Positions 1-10,406 of a DNA stretch of 21,760 nucleotides are shown piece by piece. The number at the start of each line of letters is the position of its first letter. The stretch's first letter is position 1. The DNA lies in contig JACRCS010000006.1 of assembly GCA_016218905.1 (NCBI GenBank), forward strand, positions 1 through 21,760, in the 5' to 3' direction. Made by a program: the position numbers and the translations under genes. The notes under the pieces were generated by a model that was not told the DNA's origin, did not search any database, and was given only the letters and a program-made list of their open reading frames with translations. The DNA comes from Deltaproteobacteria bacterium. Lineage in GTDB: Bacteria > Desulfobacterota_C > Deferrisomatia > Deferrisomatales > JACRMM01.

Positions 1-483
1 CCACGGTGGCTAATAAGCAGTCGGACTTGGTGGCCGGGTCTGAAGCAGCACGGAGGGGCGGCGATCATTCTCGCGCTCTCCCCGGGACCCCTTTAGCCCA
101 AAAGCGGCTTTTCCGGACGGACACTAGCTATACAGCCCCACGCGTGGGCGAACCTCGCTGCGCGAGAACCGCCCACCCTACGGCAACCCGGTACGCGCAA
201 CTATTTACGACGTCGTGTATAGCTTCTCATCGCGGTATCTGAGGATGCCAAAGGCGGCCGCCCGGAGTATCCGGCCGATCCGGTACGCCGTGCATTCAAA
301 TCCTCCGTAGAGTGTCGGAAGGCTGGCAGAAGAGCCCCGGAGGGACGAGCGAGGGTCCCATTGTACTAAAATGAGAGTAATTTTGGCGCACTTGCGCCGC
401 CCAGAAACCACGGTATCGTGTGTGAAATGTAGCGCCTCGATGGGCACGATCGCCGCCCCACCTTCACGAGGAGCATTCCTCCG
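1..483. other. Stretch without a convincing gene
   Basis: No reading frame here has a ribosome binding site together with protein-like composition, and the short open frames are rich in Arg, Ser and Pro as expected of chance frames in GC-rich DNA. Small hairpins are visible: AAAAGC-G-GCTTTT at 100-112 and GGCGCA-CT-TGCGCC near 384-397. The segment 109-133 resembles 13761-13785, beside the chrA/acr3 terminator (21 of 25 bases by eye), so a dispersed repeat may lie here. I see no tRNA or rRNA. Confidence 0.5.
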
Positions 484-891
484 ATGGCGGAGTTCTCTTC
501 GCCCCCAAAGGCTGCTCGCTTCCCCCTGGCCGGCCGCAGGCCGGGCGCCGGGCCGCGGTTCGCCGGGTTCCTCGGGCTCGTAGCGCTTTCGGCCCACCTC
601 CTTCTGCCCCTCGTCTACACCTGCCAGAGCTATCGGACCCGAGTCCATTCGTGCTGCTCCGCTCGGCCGATCCCCGTCCTCGCATTGGAAGGGTCCGGCC
701 AGGAGGAGCGGCATCCCTGCCCCTTCTGTTCAGCGCTCTCCCCTTTCAAGCACGCCCGCTACGCGAGCCTCTCGTTCGTCTCTCCGCAGGAAAGGAGGGG
801 GCTCCGGCCGCTCACTCTCCCTCCGGACTTCCTCGCGCCTCCAGAAGAGCTGACGTCGAACCCACCCCGCGCGCCGCCCTTCCCCTCCTGA
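484..891 (+). CDS. Small DUF2946-like membrane protein with HxCPFC motif
   Basis: This predicted protein of 135 residues has one N-terminal hydrophobic segment (about residues 26-46, FLGLVALSAHLLLPLVYTC) and, further on, the motif HPCPFCSAL. That layout resembles the DUF2946 family of small membrane proteins, which carry a CPxC-like motif after a membrane anchor and are often found near copper or other metal genes. The function of the family is not established. The ATG follows a GAGGAG box by about ten bases, which supports the start. The C-terminal third is rich in Pro and has no recognisable fold. A multicopper oxidase lies downstream, which fits a metal-related setting, but about 400 bases separate them so they are probably not one operon. 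The call rests on the TM-plus-CPFC layout and is tentative; the gene itself is somewhat more certain than the family. Confidence 0.5.
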   Translation: MAEFSSPPKAARFPLAGRRPGAGPRFAGFLGLVALSAHLLLPLVYTCQSYRTRVHSCCSARPIPVLALEGSGQEERHPCPFCSALSPFKHARYASLSFVSPQERRGLRPLTLPPDFLAPPEELTSNPPRAPPFPS

Positions 892-1078
892 AGCCTTAGC
901 TCCCAGCTTCACGACGCAGCCCTAACCGGGCCTTGCGCAACGGAAACCCGGGGCCGGAGGTGACCGGACTTTACGGCCGCTCGCCCTGAAGAGGCTCGTT
1001 CCACCCGGGAGCGGCGTGTGGGCTGTTCTGCCGGCGCGCTGACTGGAGGGACTGCTTCGTCCTCGCGCCGGAAGCTGA

Positions 1079-1258
1079 AGTACCAATCGGACCGAGCTCG
1101 GGAACCTGCGGCTTTCAGCGAAGGAGGTGGGCCTCACCGGGGACGAGGTGGACGACCTCGTCGCGTTTCTCGAGACGCTCACCGACGGTTGGGAGGCACG
1201 GGAAGAGTCAACACGCCCGCCCCGCACGAAGAGCGGGTCACCTCGACGCGCTCAGTGA
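1079..1258 (+). pseudogene. C-terminal remnant of a di-haem cytochrome c peroxidase (MauG/CCP-like)
   Basis: The open frame ending at the TGA 1256-1258 reads ELGNLRLSAKEVGL, then TGDEVDDLVAFLETLTDG. The pattern 'L-T-x-x-E-x-D-D-L-V-A-F-L-x-T-L-T-D' is the usual last helix of bacterial di-haem cytochrome c peroxidases and MauG-like proteins. Only about 55 codons remain: a TGA at 1076-1078 closes the frame upstream, and no CxxCH haem motif is seen in any frame nearby. The last ~20 residues are a Ser/Arg/Pro tail without family character. I read this as the 3' stub of a gene lost by deletion. Such peroxidases often sit next to multicopper oxidases in metal or respiratory loci, which fits the next gene. 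It could still be chance, as the match is short. Confidence 0.45.
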
Positions 1259-1928
1259 CGCTGCGGCGATACAGGGGGGAGACAAGGAGCAGCCATGAGA
1301 CCACGGCCTGAACGATTCCGCCCCAAAGGCAAGCGGCGCCTCCAACCGACAAAGACAGGTCTGGCACCGCGCCCGTGGTGGCTTTGGGCTACCCTGCTCC
1401 TGGCCTTTCTCGGGCTCAACGCCTGCGGCGGAGGTGGGGGCCTCGATCTCGGCAGTCTTCCCCCGAGCCTGGACGCCGACGGCGATCGGGTCCCCAACGG
1501 CGTCGACGCCTTCCCCGCCGATCCCGCGGCGGCCGTGGACACGGACGGCGACGGGCAGCCCGACGCCTTCAACCCCAACGCCACTCTCGATCAAATCACC
1601 GCGTCCAACCTCGTCCTCGACCTCGACGACGACAACGACCTCGTCCCCGACCTCGAGGACGCCTTCCCGCTGGACTCAAGCGAGAGCCTCGACACCGACT
1701 CCGACGGCATCGGGAACAACGCCGACTTCGACGACGACGCCGACGGCATCGCGGACGCGAACGACTCCGCGCCGCAACGAGGCGTCTTCAAGATCCCCAC
1801 GGACAGTACGCCCAGCCCTCTCTACGGCGCCGGCTCCTTCGAGCAGCAGTGCCTACTCTTCGAGGAGTTCGGGACCGAGCCCTTCCCGGCGACCCCGGCC
1901 GACCCGTTCGCGCCCTACCCTCCCCCCG

Positions 1929-4211
<2,283 letters not shown>

Positions 4212-4390
4212 GCTGGCCAGTGAGCTCGAGGGCGCCTGGACGGCTCGCACCCAGAGACTGCTCCGGCTCGCCATTCAGGCCCCTCCAGCTCCAGCCGGGC
4301 CAGCCGCCATGAACCAGGCAATCGGGGGAGAGGTGACGAGGGAGCCGGAGGGCCGACGCGGGACGTCGCGAGGCCAGGAAGAAATAGCGC

Positions 4391-4431
4391 CTCCGCTCGG
4401 CTCTGCCCGGCACGAACAGAGCCGAGCGGAG
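4391..4431. terminator. Perfect 15-bp inverted repeat, possible terminator
   Basis: CTCCGCTCGGCTCTG (4391-4405) is exactly reverse-complementary to 4417-4431, with an 11-base loop. It lies 180 bases after the oxidase stop. There is no T-tract on either side, so it would be a factor-assisted terminator, an mRNA stabilising hairpin or a protein site rather than a textbook intrinsic terminator. Confidence 0.4.
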
Positions 4432-4510
4432 CATCATGGAAGGGTAGCCGCGGCTGGCGCAGCGCAGGCGCAGGTCCACCCAATTTCCGCACACTTTGCG
4501 TTAAAATACC

Positions 4511-4538
4511 TTGACCCGGCCGGCCCACAGAATAGAAC
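4511..4538 (+). promoter_or_regulatory. Candidate sigma70-type promoter for the MBL-fold gene
   Basis: TTGACC at 4511-4516 is followed after 16 bases by TAGAAC at 4533-4538. The -35 matches consensus at five of six positions and the -10 at four. It lies about 140 bases before the ATG at 4676, leaving a long leader in which I see no known riboswitch. Confidence 0.3.
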
Positions 4539-4675
4539 ATCGTTTCTGAGGTGGGAGGTCAAGGCTGCAAATCTCCTTCCGGGCGTAAAAAGTCAGGCCC
4601 CGGATGTAACCTGCCGGCCGGCCCCAGCGTCTATCCGATCATGCACCGAACAATCAGAATTGGAGGGAGCTCGCC

Positions 4676-5722
4676 ATGACGACTGACGTCAACCGGAGGG
4701 AGTTTCTGAAAGCCACGGTAGCCGCGGGCACGGTGCTCATGGCGGGTGATCTCATCGCCGCGCCGGACGGCCGTCGCGAAGCCGCACGGATTCCGGAGCT
4801 CGACAGCATCGTCGTCACGGTGATCACCGACAACTACTACGACGCGCTGAGGCCGGATGCGCCCGTGACGAAGAGGTATCGCGTGCTGCCCGGGACCTCG
4901 ATGCACGCCGAGCACGGCCTCTCCTACTTCATCGAGACGGTGTCGGCCGGCCGTGCCACCGGCTTCATGTTCGACTACGGGCTGGACGGCGGCGGCGTCA
5001 ATCGGAACATGGCCCTCCTCGGGATCGACCTCGGGAAGGCGGCGGGGTTCGGTCTGAGTCACGGGCACTTCGACCACTGGTCGGGCCTCAAGGACGTGCT
5101 CGAGCTCAACCGCTCCAAGATCCGCAAGGGTACCCCGCTGTTCGTCGGACCCGAAGTCTTCGAGCGGAGATACTCCCTCGTGCCCGGCACGACCAACCGG
5201 ATGGACATCGGCAAGCTGAACCGCGCGGAGCTCGAGAGCCTCGACGTCGTCCGGGTGTCGGAGGTCACGAGCCCGACCGAAGTGCTCCCGGGAGGGTACC
5301 TCACCGGGCCCATCGCCCGGGTGACCGACTACGAAAAGCCCAATCCCACGCTCCTCGTGGAGAAGGAAGGGGCGGCCGTCGTGGATTCCTTCCCGGGCGA
5401 ACAGGCGATGGTGTTCAACCTGAAGGGAAAGGGGCTCGTCGTCCTCTCTTCCTGCGCCCACTCCGGGATCGTCAACACGATCCGGCAGGCCCAGAGCATG
5501 ACCGGCGTGGAGAAGGTGCACGCGGTGATCGGAGGCTTCCACCTGATCAACGCCAAGCCCGAGGTGATCCAGAGAACGGTCGCCGACATCAAGGCCATCC
5601 AGCCCGCGATCATCGTGCCGGCGCACTGCACGGGCTTTGAAGCGATCACGCTCTTCGCGAGGGAGATGCCCGGCCAGTTCATCCTCAACACGGCCGGTAC
5701 GAGGTACACGTTCTCGGCCTGA
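4676..5722 (+). CDS. Tat-exported metallo-beta-lactamase-fold protein, dihydropterin ribofuranosyl-aminobenzene phosphate synthase-like
   Basis: This 348-residue protein starts with a twin-arginine signal (NRREFLK at residues 6-12, then a hydrophobic stretch to ~29), so it is predicted to be folded in the cytoplasm and exported. The metallo-beta-lactamase signature HGHFDH is present as H129, H131, D133, H134 within SHGHFDHWSGL, and a late IVPAHCTG segment supplies a further metal His. The overall pattern (metal site near residue 130, SSCAHSGIVNTI around 260) matches the branch annotated as 7,8-dihydropterin-6-methyl-4-(beta-D-ribofuranosyl)-aminobenzene-5'-phosphate synthase, a methanopterin-pathway name often applied to bacterial homologues of unknown role. 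A Tat signal is hard to reconcile with cytosolic pterin synthesis, so the true substrate is probably different. GGAGG precedes the ATG by nine bases. The molybdoenzyme follows 101 bases later on the same strand and may be co-transcribed. Confidence 0.85.
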   Translation: MTTDVNRREFLKATVAAGTVLMAGDLIAAPDGRREAARIPELDSIVVTVITDNYYDALRPDAPVTKRYRVLPGTSMHAEHGLSYFIETVSAGRATGFMFDYGLDGGGVNRNMALLGIDLGKAAGFGLSHGHFDHWSGLKDVLELNRSKIRKGTPLFVGPEVFERRYSLVPGTTNRMDIGKLNRAELESLDVVRVSEVTSPTEVLPGGYLTGPIARVTDYEKPNPTLLVEKEGAAVVDSFPGEQAMVFNLKGKGLVVLSSCAHSGIVNTIRQAQSMTGVEKVHAVIGGFHLINAKPEVIQRTVADIKAIQPAIIVPAHCTGFEAITLFAREMPGQFILNTAGTRYTFSA

Positions 5723-5823
5723 GACGGGGCCGTCGCCCGAGAGAACCTTCAACGGCTTAGATCGTCCCGGGGGGGGCGGCCACTCTCTGGGCCGCGCGTC
5801 CGACCCGGCGGAAAGGAGCCCGT

Positions 5824-7896
5824 ATGGCCACGAACGGGATCGTGCAGACGGTCTGTGGCTTCTGCCACTCGAACTGCGGACTGGAGGTTCACGTCAAGGA
5901 CGGCGTCATCGAACGGGTCTCAGGAAGCGAGGCGCACCCCCTGAACCGGGGCGCCTTGTGCCCGAAGGCCTTGGCGAGCCCCCAGCTGGTCTACAGCAAG
6001 GACCGGCTCACCCACCCCCTCGTGAAGACGCCGAGCGGTTTCCGGCGCGCGTCTTGGGAGGAAGCGCTGGACCGCATCGCCGAGAAGATGCTGGAGATCA
6101 AGGAGAAGGACGGCCCACAGTGCGTCACGAGGTACGCAGGGGCGCCGGTCGCCGAAGAGACCCGCGACTCCTTCGTCCAGCTCCTGACGAACTTCGGTTC
6201 ACCCAACTGGGCGAGTCCCGGCCACCTCTGTTCCGTGCCGCGGCACATGGGGCTCCAACTCGTCCACGGGTCGAGGACGGACCCCGATTACGAGGACACC
6301 CGCTGCATCGTCGTCTGGGGCTCCAACCCCACGGAGTCCATGAGCCCGGCGGAGCTGGCAGTGTATGGAAGGCTCCACGGCGTGATCCAGGCGGCCAAGA
6401 AGAGGGGCGCCCGGCTGATCGTCATCGACCCGAGGCGGACGGAACTGGCCGAGCTGGCCGACGACTTCCTTCCGATCCTTCCCGGCACGGACGCGGCGCT
6501 GGGGCTCGCGATGCTGCACGTGATCGTGGAGGAGGAGCGCTACGACCGGGAGTTCGTGCGGGACTGGAGCGTCGGGTTCCCCGCTCTTCGAGAGCACGTG
6601 CGGCCTCTCTCGCCGCAATGGGCGGCAGGGATCACCGGAATCGACGCCGACCGGATCGCCTGCCTGGCGAGGACCTACGCGAGCACGAAGCCGGCCGCGA
6701 TCCGCGAAGGGAACGGGCTGGATCAGCATACGAACGTCGTCGACACGGTCCGCATCACCGGGATGCTGGCGGCGCTCACGGGGAATCTGGACGTCCCCGG
6801 CGGAAACGTCTTCTTCCCCCTGCCCCGCGCCGCGCGCTGTCCCGTCTCGGGCTCGGTGGGTAATCCCCTGGGAGGCGACCGGAACCCGCTCTACCCGAAG
6901 ACCACCTTCCCCTCGATCATGGACGCGGTGCTCACGGGAGAGCCCTACCGGCCCAAGGCGCTGATCGTCTACCACGGCAATCCGCTGCTCATCAACGCCG
7001 ACCAGGCAAAGGTGCGAAGGGCGCTCGAGAAGCTGGAGCTCCTGGTGGTCTACGACCTCTTCCTGACGGCCACGGCGGAGCTCGCCGACGTGGTCCTCCC
7101 GGACGCCTCGGACTTCGAGCGCTACGGGTATCAAGCCTACTCGAGCCGCGAGGGAGGGATCGTCGCGCTGCGGCAGAAGGTCATCGAGCCCCTCGGCGAA
7201 GCGCGTCCGATCTACGAGGTCGAGTACGATCTCGCCCGACGCCTGGGCGTCGGCGATCCGTACCCCTGGAGGAACAACGAGGAGTGGGTCGACGCCAAGC
7301 TGAAGCCCCTGGGGATCGGCTTCGAAGACCTGAGGCGGCAGCCCATCCGGTACGTCACCGGTCCCCTGCGCTACCGGAAGTATCTGACCGAGGGCTTCGC
7401 CACTCCTTCACGCAAGGTCGAATTCTGCGCCGAACACCTCCGGGCCCTCGGCTACGACCCGCTCCCTCAGTATCGGCCCCCGGCGGAGGAGCCCGACGCG
7501 GAGTATCCCCTGATCGCGACCACCCGCAGGCCCGGGAGCTACGTGCACACCCGCTTCCGGAACCTGCCCCCGTTGCGCCGCAGGGAGCCCGAGCCGCTCG
7601 TGAGGATCCATCCCGATGACGCGCGGGCCAGAGGCATTCCGGATGCTGCCTGGACGAGCGTGCGCTCTCCGCGAGCGAGCATCCGGCTGAAGGCGAAGGT
7701 CACGGATGAGGTGCGGCCAGGGGTGGTGATCGTCGACTTCGGCTGGGGCAATCCCGGAGACGAGGGGCCCAACGTCAACCTGCTCACTCCGGCCGAACCG
7801 AGAGATCCCTACTGCTCGGCCACGTCCAACCGGAGATTCGCCTGCCAGGTGGAGGCCGAGGGCGCCCCGGCGGAAGCCGCTACTTCCGGAGGGTAG
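5824..7896 (+). CDS. Molybdopterin oxidoreductase, DMSO reductase family, with one [4Fe-4S] site
   Basis: This 690-residue protein is a molybdenum or tungsten bis-pterin enzyme. The N-terminal cluster motif is C11-x2-C14-x3-C18-x27-C46 (VCGFCHSNCGL ... RGALCPK). The segment SPGHLCSVPRHMG places Cys136 where the metal-ligating Cys/Sec of formate dehydrogenases, thiosulfate/polysulfide reductases and acetylene hydratase lies (near residue 140). The middle has the usual pterin-binding elements (WGSNPTESM, VIDPRRTELAELAD, PGTDAALGLAMLH, VYHGNPLL) and the C-terminal dinucleotide-binding domain begins near residue 560 (YPLIATTRR). There is no Tat or Sec signal, so it should be cytoplasmic. No electron-transfer partner (Fe-S subunit, membrane anchor) is adjacent, which resembles stand-alone family members. 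The substrate cannot be read from sequence. ATG follows GGAAAGGAG. Its last 17 bases overlap the end of the convergent HAD gene. Confidence 0.9.
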   Translation: MATNGIVQTVCGFCHSNCGLEVHVKDGVIERVSGSEAHPLNRGALCPKALASPQLVYSKDRLTHPLVKTPSGFRRASWEEALDRIAEKMLEIKEKDGPQCVTRYAGAPVAEETRDSFVQLLTNFGSPNWASPGHLCSVPRHMGLQLVHGSRTDPDYEDTRCIVVWGSNPTESMSPAELAVYGRLHGVIQAAKKRGARLIVIDPRRTELAELADDFLPILPGTDAALGLAMLHVIVEEERYDREFVRDWSVGFPALREHVRPLSPQWAAGITGIDADRIACLARTYASTKPAAIREGNGLDQHTNVVDTVRITGMLAALTGNLDVPGGNVFFPLPRAARCPVSGSVGNPLGGDRNPLYPKTTFPSIMDAVLTGEPYRPKALIVYHGNPLLINADQAKVRRALEKLELLVVYDLFLTATAELADVVLPDASDFERYGYQAYSSREGGIVALRQKVIEPLGEARPIYEVEYDLARRLGVGDPYPWRNNEEWVDAKLKPLGIGFEDLRRQPIRYVTGPLRYRKYLTEGFATPSRKVEFCAEHLRALGYDPLPQYRPPAEEPDAEYPLIATTRRPGSYVHTRFRNLPPLRRREPEPLVRIHPDDARARGIPDAAWTSVRSPRASIRLKAKVTDEVRPGVVIVDFGWGNPGDEGPNVNLLTPAEPRDPYCSATSNRRFACQVEAEGAPAEAATSGG

Positions 7897-8353
7897 CGAC
7901 GAGTCTTCTCGGGAAGAGCAGGAGATCGAGCGCGTCCTCCGGACTCGTGACCACGAGGTCGGCCCGGGTCAGCAGCTCCGGACAGAGCCCTTCGCGGCCG
8001 AGGACCGCGATCCCGAGGTCGGCCGCCTCGAGCATCGACGTGTCGTTCGCACCGTTCCCGATCGCGACGCAGCCGCCGGGGCCGAGGCCGCGCACGAACT
8101 CGGCCTTCTGCTCCTGCTCCCGGCCGCCGGGTTCGAGGACGATGGCCTCGACTCCCAGCCTCCGCGCGAGCTCCTTTGCGGTCCCGAAGGTGTCCGCGGT
8201 GAGGAGCCAGACCTTCAGGTTCCGCCCGAGCTCCCGGATCCTCTCCGCGACCTCGTCGGAAATTGCGCCGTCCACCGTAATCGTGCCGTTGACGTCGAGC
8301 ACGACGTAAGCGAGCGAGAGGGAGGGGCGGCCCGGGATGTCGATCGTGAGCAT
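7880..8353 (-). CDS. HAD-family phosphatase, soluble P-type ATPase-like
   Basis: This 157-residue protein is a minimal HAD hydrolase. It has the nucleophile motif DVNGTI (Asp20; Asn at the third position instead of Asp, as in the soluble 'P-type ATPase-like' group), motif II in LLTADTFGT, a Lys in the QEQKAEF segment, and the acidic motif GNGANDTSML. That set corresponds to the P domain of P-type ATPases without transmembrane parts. Members of this group (COG4087 type) have no settled substrate. GGAGGTGAC stands directly before the ATG. It is transcribed divergently from the ABC operon, 90 bases apart, and convergently with the molybdoenzyme gene. I infer phosphatase activity but not a pathway. 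Confidence 0.85.
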   Translation of the reverse strand: MLTIDIPGRPSLSLAYVVLDVNGTITVDGAISDEVAERIRELGRNLKVWLLTADTFGTAKELARRLGVEAIVLEPGGREQEQKAEFVRGLGPGGCVAIGNGANDTSMLEAADLGIAVLGREGLCPELLTRADLVVTSPEDALDLLLFPRRLVATLRK

Positions 8354-8443
8354 GTCACCTCCAGTGGGTCAGCACGCAAAGGTTGGGTCTCGAGGTCACC
8401 GTCTCACTGGTTTCGTCATCATAGTAAACACTGAGGTGGTCCC

Positions 8444-9148
8444 ATGGCGGCTTTGATCACGGCGAGCGATCTTCGGAAGGAGTATCGGACGGGGGACACG
8501 ACGATACCGGCCCTGCGGGGGGTCAGTTTCACGATCGAGCCGGCTTCGTTCGTCTGCTTCGTGGGTCCCTCCGGAAGCGGAAAGACGACGCTCCTGAATC
8601 TGCTGGGCTGCCTGGACACCCCGACCAGCGGCGCCCTCACGGTCGCCGGGGTCGACGTGTCGTCGCTCGACCGGAAGCAGGGAGCCTCCTTTCGGGGCGA
8701 GAACGTCGGGTTCATCTTCCAGGACTTCAACCTCCTCCCGGTGCTCACGGTCTACGAGAACGTCGAGTACCCCCTGCTGATGGTGCAGCAGGTGCCGGCG
8801 AAGGAGCGGTCGCGCAGGGTCCTCTCCCTGCTCGAGGCCGTAGGGATGGCGGACCAGAAGGCCAAGTACCCCGGCCAGCTCTCGGGCGGCCAGAAGCAGC
8901 GCGTCGCAGTGGCCCGCGCGCTCGTCACGAACCCCAAGCTCGTGCTCGCCGACGAGCCGACCGCAAACCTCGATCACAAGACCGCCTACCTCATCATCGA
9001 CTTGATGCGGAAGATGCGAGACGAACTCGAGACGACCTTCCTCTTCTCGACGCACGACCCGAAGATCGTCGGCTCCGCGGAGGTCGTCTTCACGCTCGAG
9101 GACGGGGAGTTGACCGGCAGCGAGGCCAGAGGAGGAGGCACCCGATGA
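8444..9148 (+). CDS. ABC transporter ATPase, LolD/MacB type
   Basis: A 234-residue nucleotide-binding subunit of the LolD/MacB/FtsE class. Walker A is GPSGSGKTT at residues 41-49, the Q-loop lies in [10 protein letters not shown], the signature is [15 protein letters not shown], Walker B is [12 protein letters not shown] and the switch His is in FSTHDP. This class does not move substrate through a channel; it drives conformational change in an FtsX-fold permease to extract lipids or lipoproteins from the inner membrane or to power periplasmic partners. GAGGTGG precedes the ATG. The stop overlaps the next start (ATGA at 9145-9148), so translation of the pair is coupled. It heads a four-gene envelope operon. 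Confidence 0.92.
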   Translation: MAALITASDLRKEYRTGDTTIPALRGVSFTIEPASFVCFVGPSGSGKTTLLNLLGCLDTPTSGALTVAGVDVSSLDRKQGASFRGENVGFIFQDFNLLPVLTVYENVEYPLLMVQQVPAKERSRRVLSLLEAVGMADQKAKYPGQLSGGQKQRVAVARALVTNPKLVLADEPTANLDHKTAYLIIDLMRKMRDELETTFLFSTHDPKIVGSAEVVFTLEDGELTGSEARGGGTR

Positions 9149-10383
9149 TGAACCTGTTGAAGATCGCCGTGCGGAACCTCCTTCGCTACAAGCGCCGCAC
9201 TGCCCTCACGGCTTCCTTGATCACTGTCGGAGTGGTCTTCGTGCTGGTCTTCCTCTCGGTCTCGGGCTCTTTCAAGAACATGATGATCGGGCAGATCACG
9301 GACTCGATGCTCGGGCACGTCCAGGTCCACCGGAAGGGATACGTCGCCTCGATCGACAACCTGCCGCTCAACCTCAATCTCCGCGCGGGCGCCTACCGCC
9401 GCCTCGAGGCGGCGCTGAAGGAGCGTGCAGAAGTCGAAGCGTACTCGCCCCGGATCAAGTTCGGGGGAATGCTCAGCAACTTCACCGAAACGACGAACAT
9501 CCGCCTCGTGGCTGTCTATCCGGAGCGGGAGTTCAAGACCGTTCCCCTTCTGCCCTCCCGGATCGTCGAGGGGTCGAAGACCGTCAACCGAGGCGAGATC
9601 CTGATCCCGGCGCTCCTCGCCCACGGGATGAAGGTGAGGGTCGGTGACCCGGTCGTGATCGTCGCGACGAATCGGGACGGCTCCGTGAACGGCAAACAGT
9701 TCCGGGTCTCCGGTATCGTGGACGGCATCACCGGACCAGGCGGCCGCGACGGCTACGTCCATATGGAAGACGCGGTCGAGACGCTGCGCCTGGAGGAGCC
9801 GGAGGTGAGCGAGGTCGCGATCCGTCTGCGGCGGTTCGACGCCCTGCACCCGTTCGCGCGGGCTCTCGACGGGGCACTCGCGAAAGACGTCAACAAGCAG
9901 GGGCAGCCCCTCTTCGAGGTACACGCCTGGGAGAAGCTCTCGCCCTTCTACAACATCGCCAAGATGATCGAGGTGATGACGTTCTTCATCAAGGTGATGC
10001 TGGTCGCCATCGTCCTCATCAGCATCATGAACGTGATGATCATGGCGGTGTACGAGCGGGTCCGGGAGATCGGGACCATCGCGGCTATCGGAACCCTGCC
10101 CCGAAAGATCCTCTCGCTCTTCGTCCTGGAGGGGTTTTCGCTCGGCGTGGTCGGAGCGGTCATCGGCGACCTCGTCGGCCTCCTGATCGTGTTCGGCCTC
10201 AACCTCGCGCACCTGCGGTTCGACTTTGGGCAGCAGAAGGGGCTCCTCCTCTCGGCTGTGGTGCACCCGTCCGACCTGCTGGCCATCTCGGCGACGGTGA
10301 TCGTCGTCTCCGTGCTCGCGAGCCTCCAGCCTGCGCTGAAGGCCTCTCGCATGGAGCCGATCCAGGCGCTGCGCCACGTCTGA
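9145..10383 (+). CDS. ABC transporter permease, FtsX/LolE-like
   Basis: A 412-residue inner-membrane permease of the FtsX/MacB/LolC-E fold. It has one transmembrane helix near residues 18-40 (TALTASLITVGVVFVLVFLS), a periplasmic MacB-PCD-like domain of about 230 residues, and three C-terminal helices (roughly 275-305, 325-355, 370-395). The cytoplasmic elbow VYERVREIGTIAAIGTLPRKI is the typical ATPase-coupling segment, and the ending SRMEPIQALRHV is characteristic of the family. With the upstream ATPase, the downstream LolA-like protein and an outer-membrane barrel, it is likely to shuttle a lipid, lipoprotein or hydrophobic compound towards the outer membrane. The substrate is unknown. Confidence 0.9.
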   Translation: MMNLLKIAVRNLLRYKRRTALTASLITVGVVFVLVFLSVSGSFKNMMIGQITDSMLGHVQVHRKGYVASIDNLPLNLNLRAGAYRRLEAALKERAEVEAYSPRIKFGGMLSNFTETTNIRLVAVYPEREFKTVPLLPSRIVEGSKTVNRGEILIPALLAHGMKVRVGDPVVIVATNRDGSVNGKQFRVSGIVDGITGPGGRDGYVHMEDAVETLRLEEPEVSEVAIRLRRFDALHPFARALDGALAKDVNKQGQPLFEVHAWEKLSPFYNIAKMIEVMTFFIKVMLVAIVLISIMNVMIMAVYERVREIGTIAAIGTLPRKILSLFVLEGFSLGVVGAVIGDLVGLLIVFGLNLAHLRFDFGQQKGLLLSAVVHPSDLLAISATVIVVSVLASLQPALKASRMEPIQALRHV

Positions 10384-10406
10384 GCCGGAAAGAAAGGAGC
10401 ACTCGG

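Noticed and set aside
6..242. 78-codon frame at the window start
   Set aside because: Arg/Ala/Thr-rich, no ribosome binding site visible, no motif.
4381..4440. Minus-strand LRSALFVPGRAERR, which looks like the start of a citrate lyase beta subunit
   Set aside because: The resemblance comes from the palindromic arms; the sequence beyond these residues does not continue the family and the frame decays.
4309..4686. 125-codon plus-strand frame in the spacer before the MBL-fold gene
   Set aside because: No Shine-Dalgarno box, runs through the perfect hairpin and into the MBL start, and has no family character.
8986..10377. Long minus-strand frame opposite the ABC permease
   Set aside because: Low-complexity His/Asp/Arg composition typical of an antisense shadow; the permease on the plus strand has clear family motifs.
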